This document shows positions 13,130 to 13,853 of a DNA stretch of 13,853 nucleotides, in pieces. The stretch is from Spirochaetia bacterium (GTDB taxonomy: Bacteria; Spirochaetota; Spirochaetia; Treponematales; Breznakiellaceae): NCBI GenBank assembly GCA_025997655.1, contig BNUW01000061.1, forward strand, positions 1 to 13,853, written 5' to 3'. The translations under genes and the position numbers were made by a program. How positions within the stretch are numbered: position 1 is the first letter of the stretch; the number at the start of each line of letters is the position of its first letter. Under the pieces are notes generated by a model. The model searched no databases. It was not told where the DNA came from and saw only the letters and a list, made by a program, of their open reading frames with translations.

Positions 13130-13853
13130 ATGTCCGATATCTTTATTCCCGGGGTAAAAAGCCGGTTTAACACCGATAAACTCATTGAAGACCTGATGAA
13201 GGTCGAACGCATCCCCCGGGACCGCACGGAAAAGCGCGTCGAATCACTCAAAACTGAAAAAACCTACTGGCAGGAAATGGGCCGTCGCATGGGTACCCTG
13301 CGGGACAGCGCCCGGCTCCTGTTTTCCTTTCAAAACCCCTTTAACGAACGTATCGCCGTTTCGGCGGACGATTCGGTGATCAGCGCCACCGCCACCCGGG
13401 AAGCGTCGGAACAGCAGCACCGGTTTACGGTAAAGCAGGTTGCCGCAGCGGACCGGTTTCTCTCCACCCCACTTGACGGGAAATATACGGTACCCGGCGG
13501 AACCTACGGCTTTTCCGTGGGGGATGATACCGTCTCCTTTACCTTTCGCGGCGGCACATTGCGGGAGTTTGCGGACGCCCTGAACCGCCGGGGAAAGGAA
13601 AAAATACAGGCCGGCCTTATCACGGTTGAGCCGGGAACTCAATCCCTGCTTATCGAATCCCTGGTAACCGGGGAAAAGAATAAGCTGGGCTTTCATGATG
13701 ATGCCGAGGCATTGGCCCTGGGCATCGGCATGGCGGAAAGGACAAGCGATACCCCCCCCCCGGGATTTTTCCCTTGGGGATGCCACGGTACAGCCGGGGC
13801 GCAATTCGGACCCGAAGCTTATATCCCTCTCAGACAATGTCCTTCGGGTTGAC
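13130..13853 (+). CDS. fliD: Flagellar cap protein FliD, partial, with apparent frameshift at a C10 tract
   Basis: FliD (HAP2) caps the growing flagellar filament and directs flagellin assembly. The N-terminus MSDIFIPGVKSRFNTDKLIEDLMKVERIPRDR is typical, followed by an early coiled-coil (about 25-60) and the FliD N domain with ATREASEQQHRFTVKQVAAADRF and GGTLREFADALNRRG. Reading is normal to about residue 207 (ERTSDT). Then a run of ten C residues at 13752-13761 shifts the frame into a non-FliD tail that stops at 13850-13852. Reading with nine C residues gives RDFSLGDATVQPGRNSDPKL continuing ISLSDNVLRVD to the window end, which fits FliD. So the gene is full-length in another phase, or the base count is wrong. 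It lies 32 nt after flaG and is truncated by the window. Confidence 0.92.
13752..13761 (+). repeat. fliD: C10 homopolymer inside fliD
   Basis: Ten consecutive C residues followed by GGG lie in the coding region of fliD. Removing one C, or adding two, restores the FliD frame. Homopolymers of this length are prone to slippage in replication and to miscounting in sequencing. Confidence 0.95.

Overview
The window looks like chromosomal DNA from a spirochaete, most probably a Treponema-group organism. The strongest evidence is the right end: two flaB-type core flagellin genes starting MIINHN, then flaG, then fliD. This order resembles the flagellin/cap locus I recall from T. pallidum. The coding DNA is mostly GC-rich, as in the free-living or termite-gut treponemes rather than T. 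pallidum. The genus call is inference from gene content.

Layout. Positions 1-400 are AT-rich and unlike the rest: a perfect 117-bp inverted repeat (2-118 / 194-310) folds a fragment of an unknown gene back on itself, followed by the last codons of another unknown ORF and a small GC-rich ORF (401-613). A tRNA-Glu(UUC) with a good promoter lies on the minus strand (770-841). From 4076 down to 928, also minus, is a three-gene CUT1-type sugar ABC importer: lipoprotein binding protein, MalF-like permease, MalG-like permease. No ATPase gene is present, and a repetitive hairpin separates the binding protein from the permeases. Upstream, still minus, a small membrane protein overlaps an AroH-type chorismate mutase by 4 nt (4979-4276).

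A divergent plus-strand cluster begins at 5038: a membrane-anchored protein weakly resembling SPFH/Band-7 proteins, an outer-membrane beta-barrel protein, a lipoprotein, and rarA with a C-terminal methyltransferase-like extension. The first gene is disrupted: 555 bp are duplicated exactly (5193-5747 and 5779-6333), and the copies are joined by a short inverted stitch with microhomology at both joins. Without the rearrangement the gene would be a clean 263-codon ORF. Two fold-back structures in 6.4 kb suggest either template-switch rearrangements or chimeras from multiple displacement amplification.

The flagellar cluster (10555 to end) carries the best regulatory signals. A sigma-28-like promoter precedes the first flaB. 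Both flaB leaders have the same arrangement: AAGGA in a hairpin loop, a second AAGGA inside the Shine-Dalgarno exactly 24 nt later, and the ATG 10 nt after that. This is the layout expected for CsrA repression of flagellin translation. Hairpins and a terminator separate the flagellin genes from flaG. fliD is cut by the window edge and carries a C10 tract that puts it out of frame; C9 would restore a long in-frame extension, so it is either a phase-variable switch or a base-count error.

I see no CRISPR array, IS element with a recognisable transposase, or clearly novel multi-gene system.
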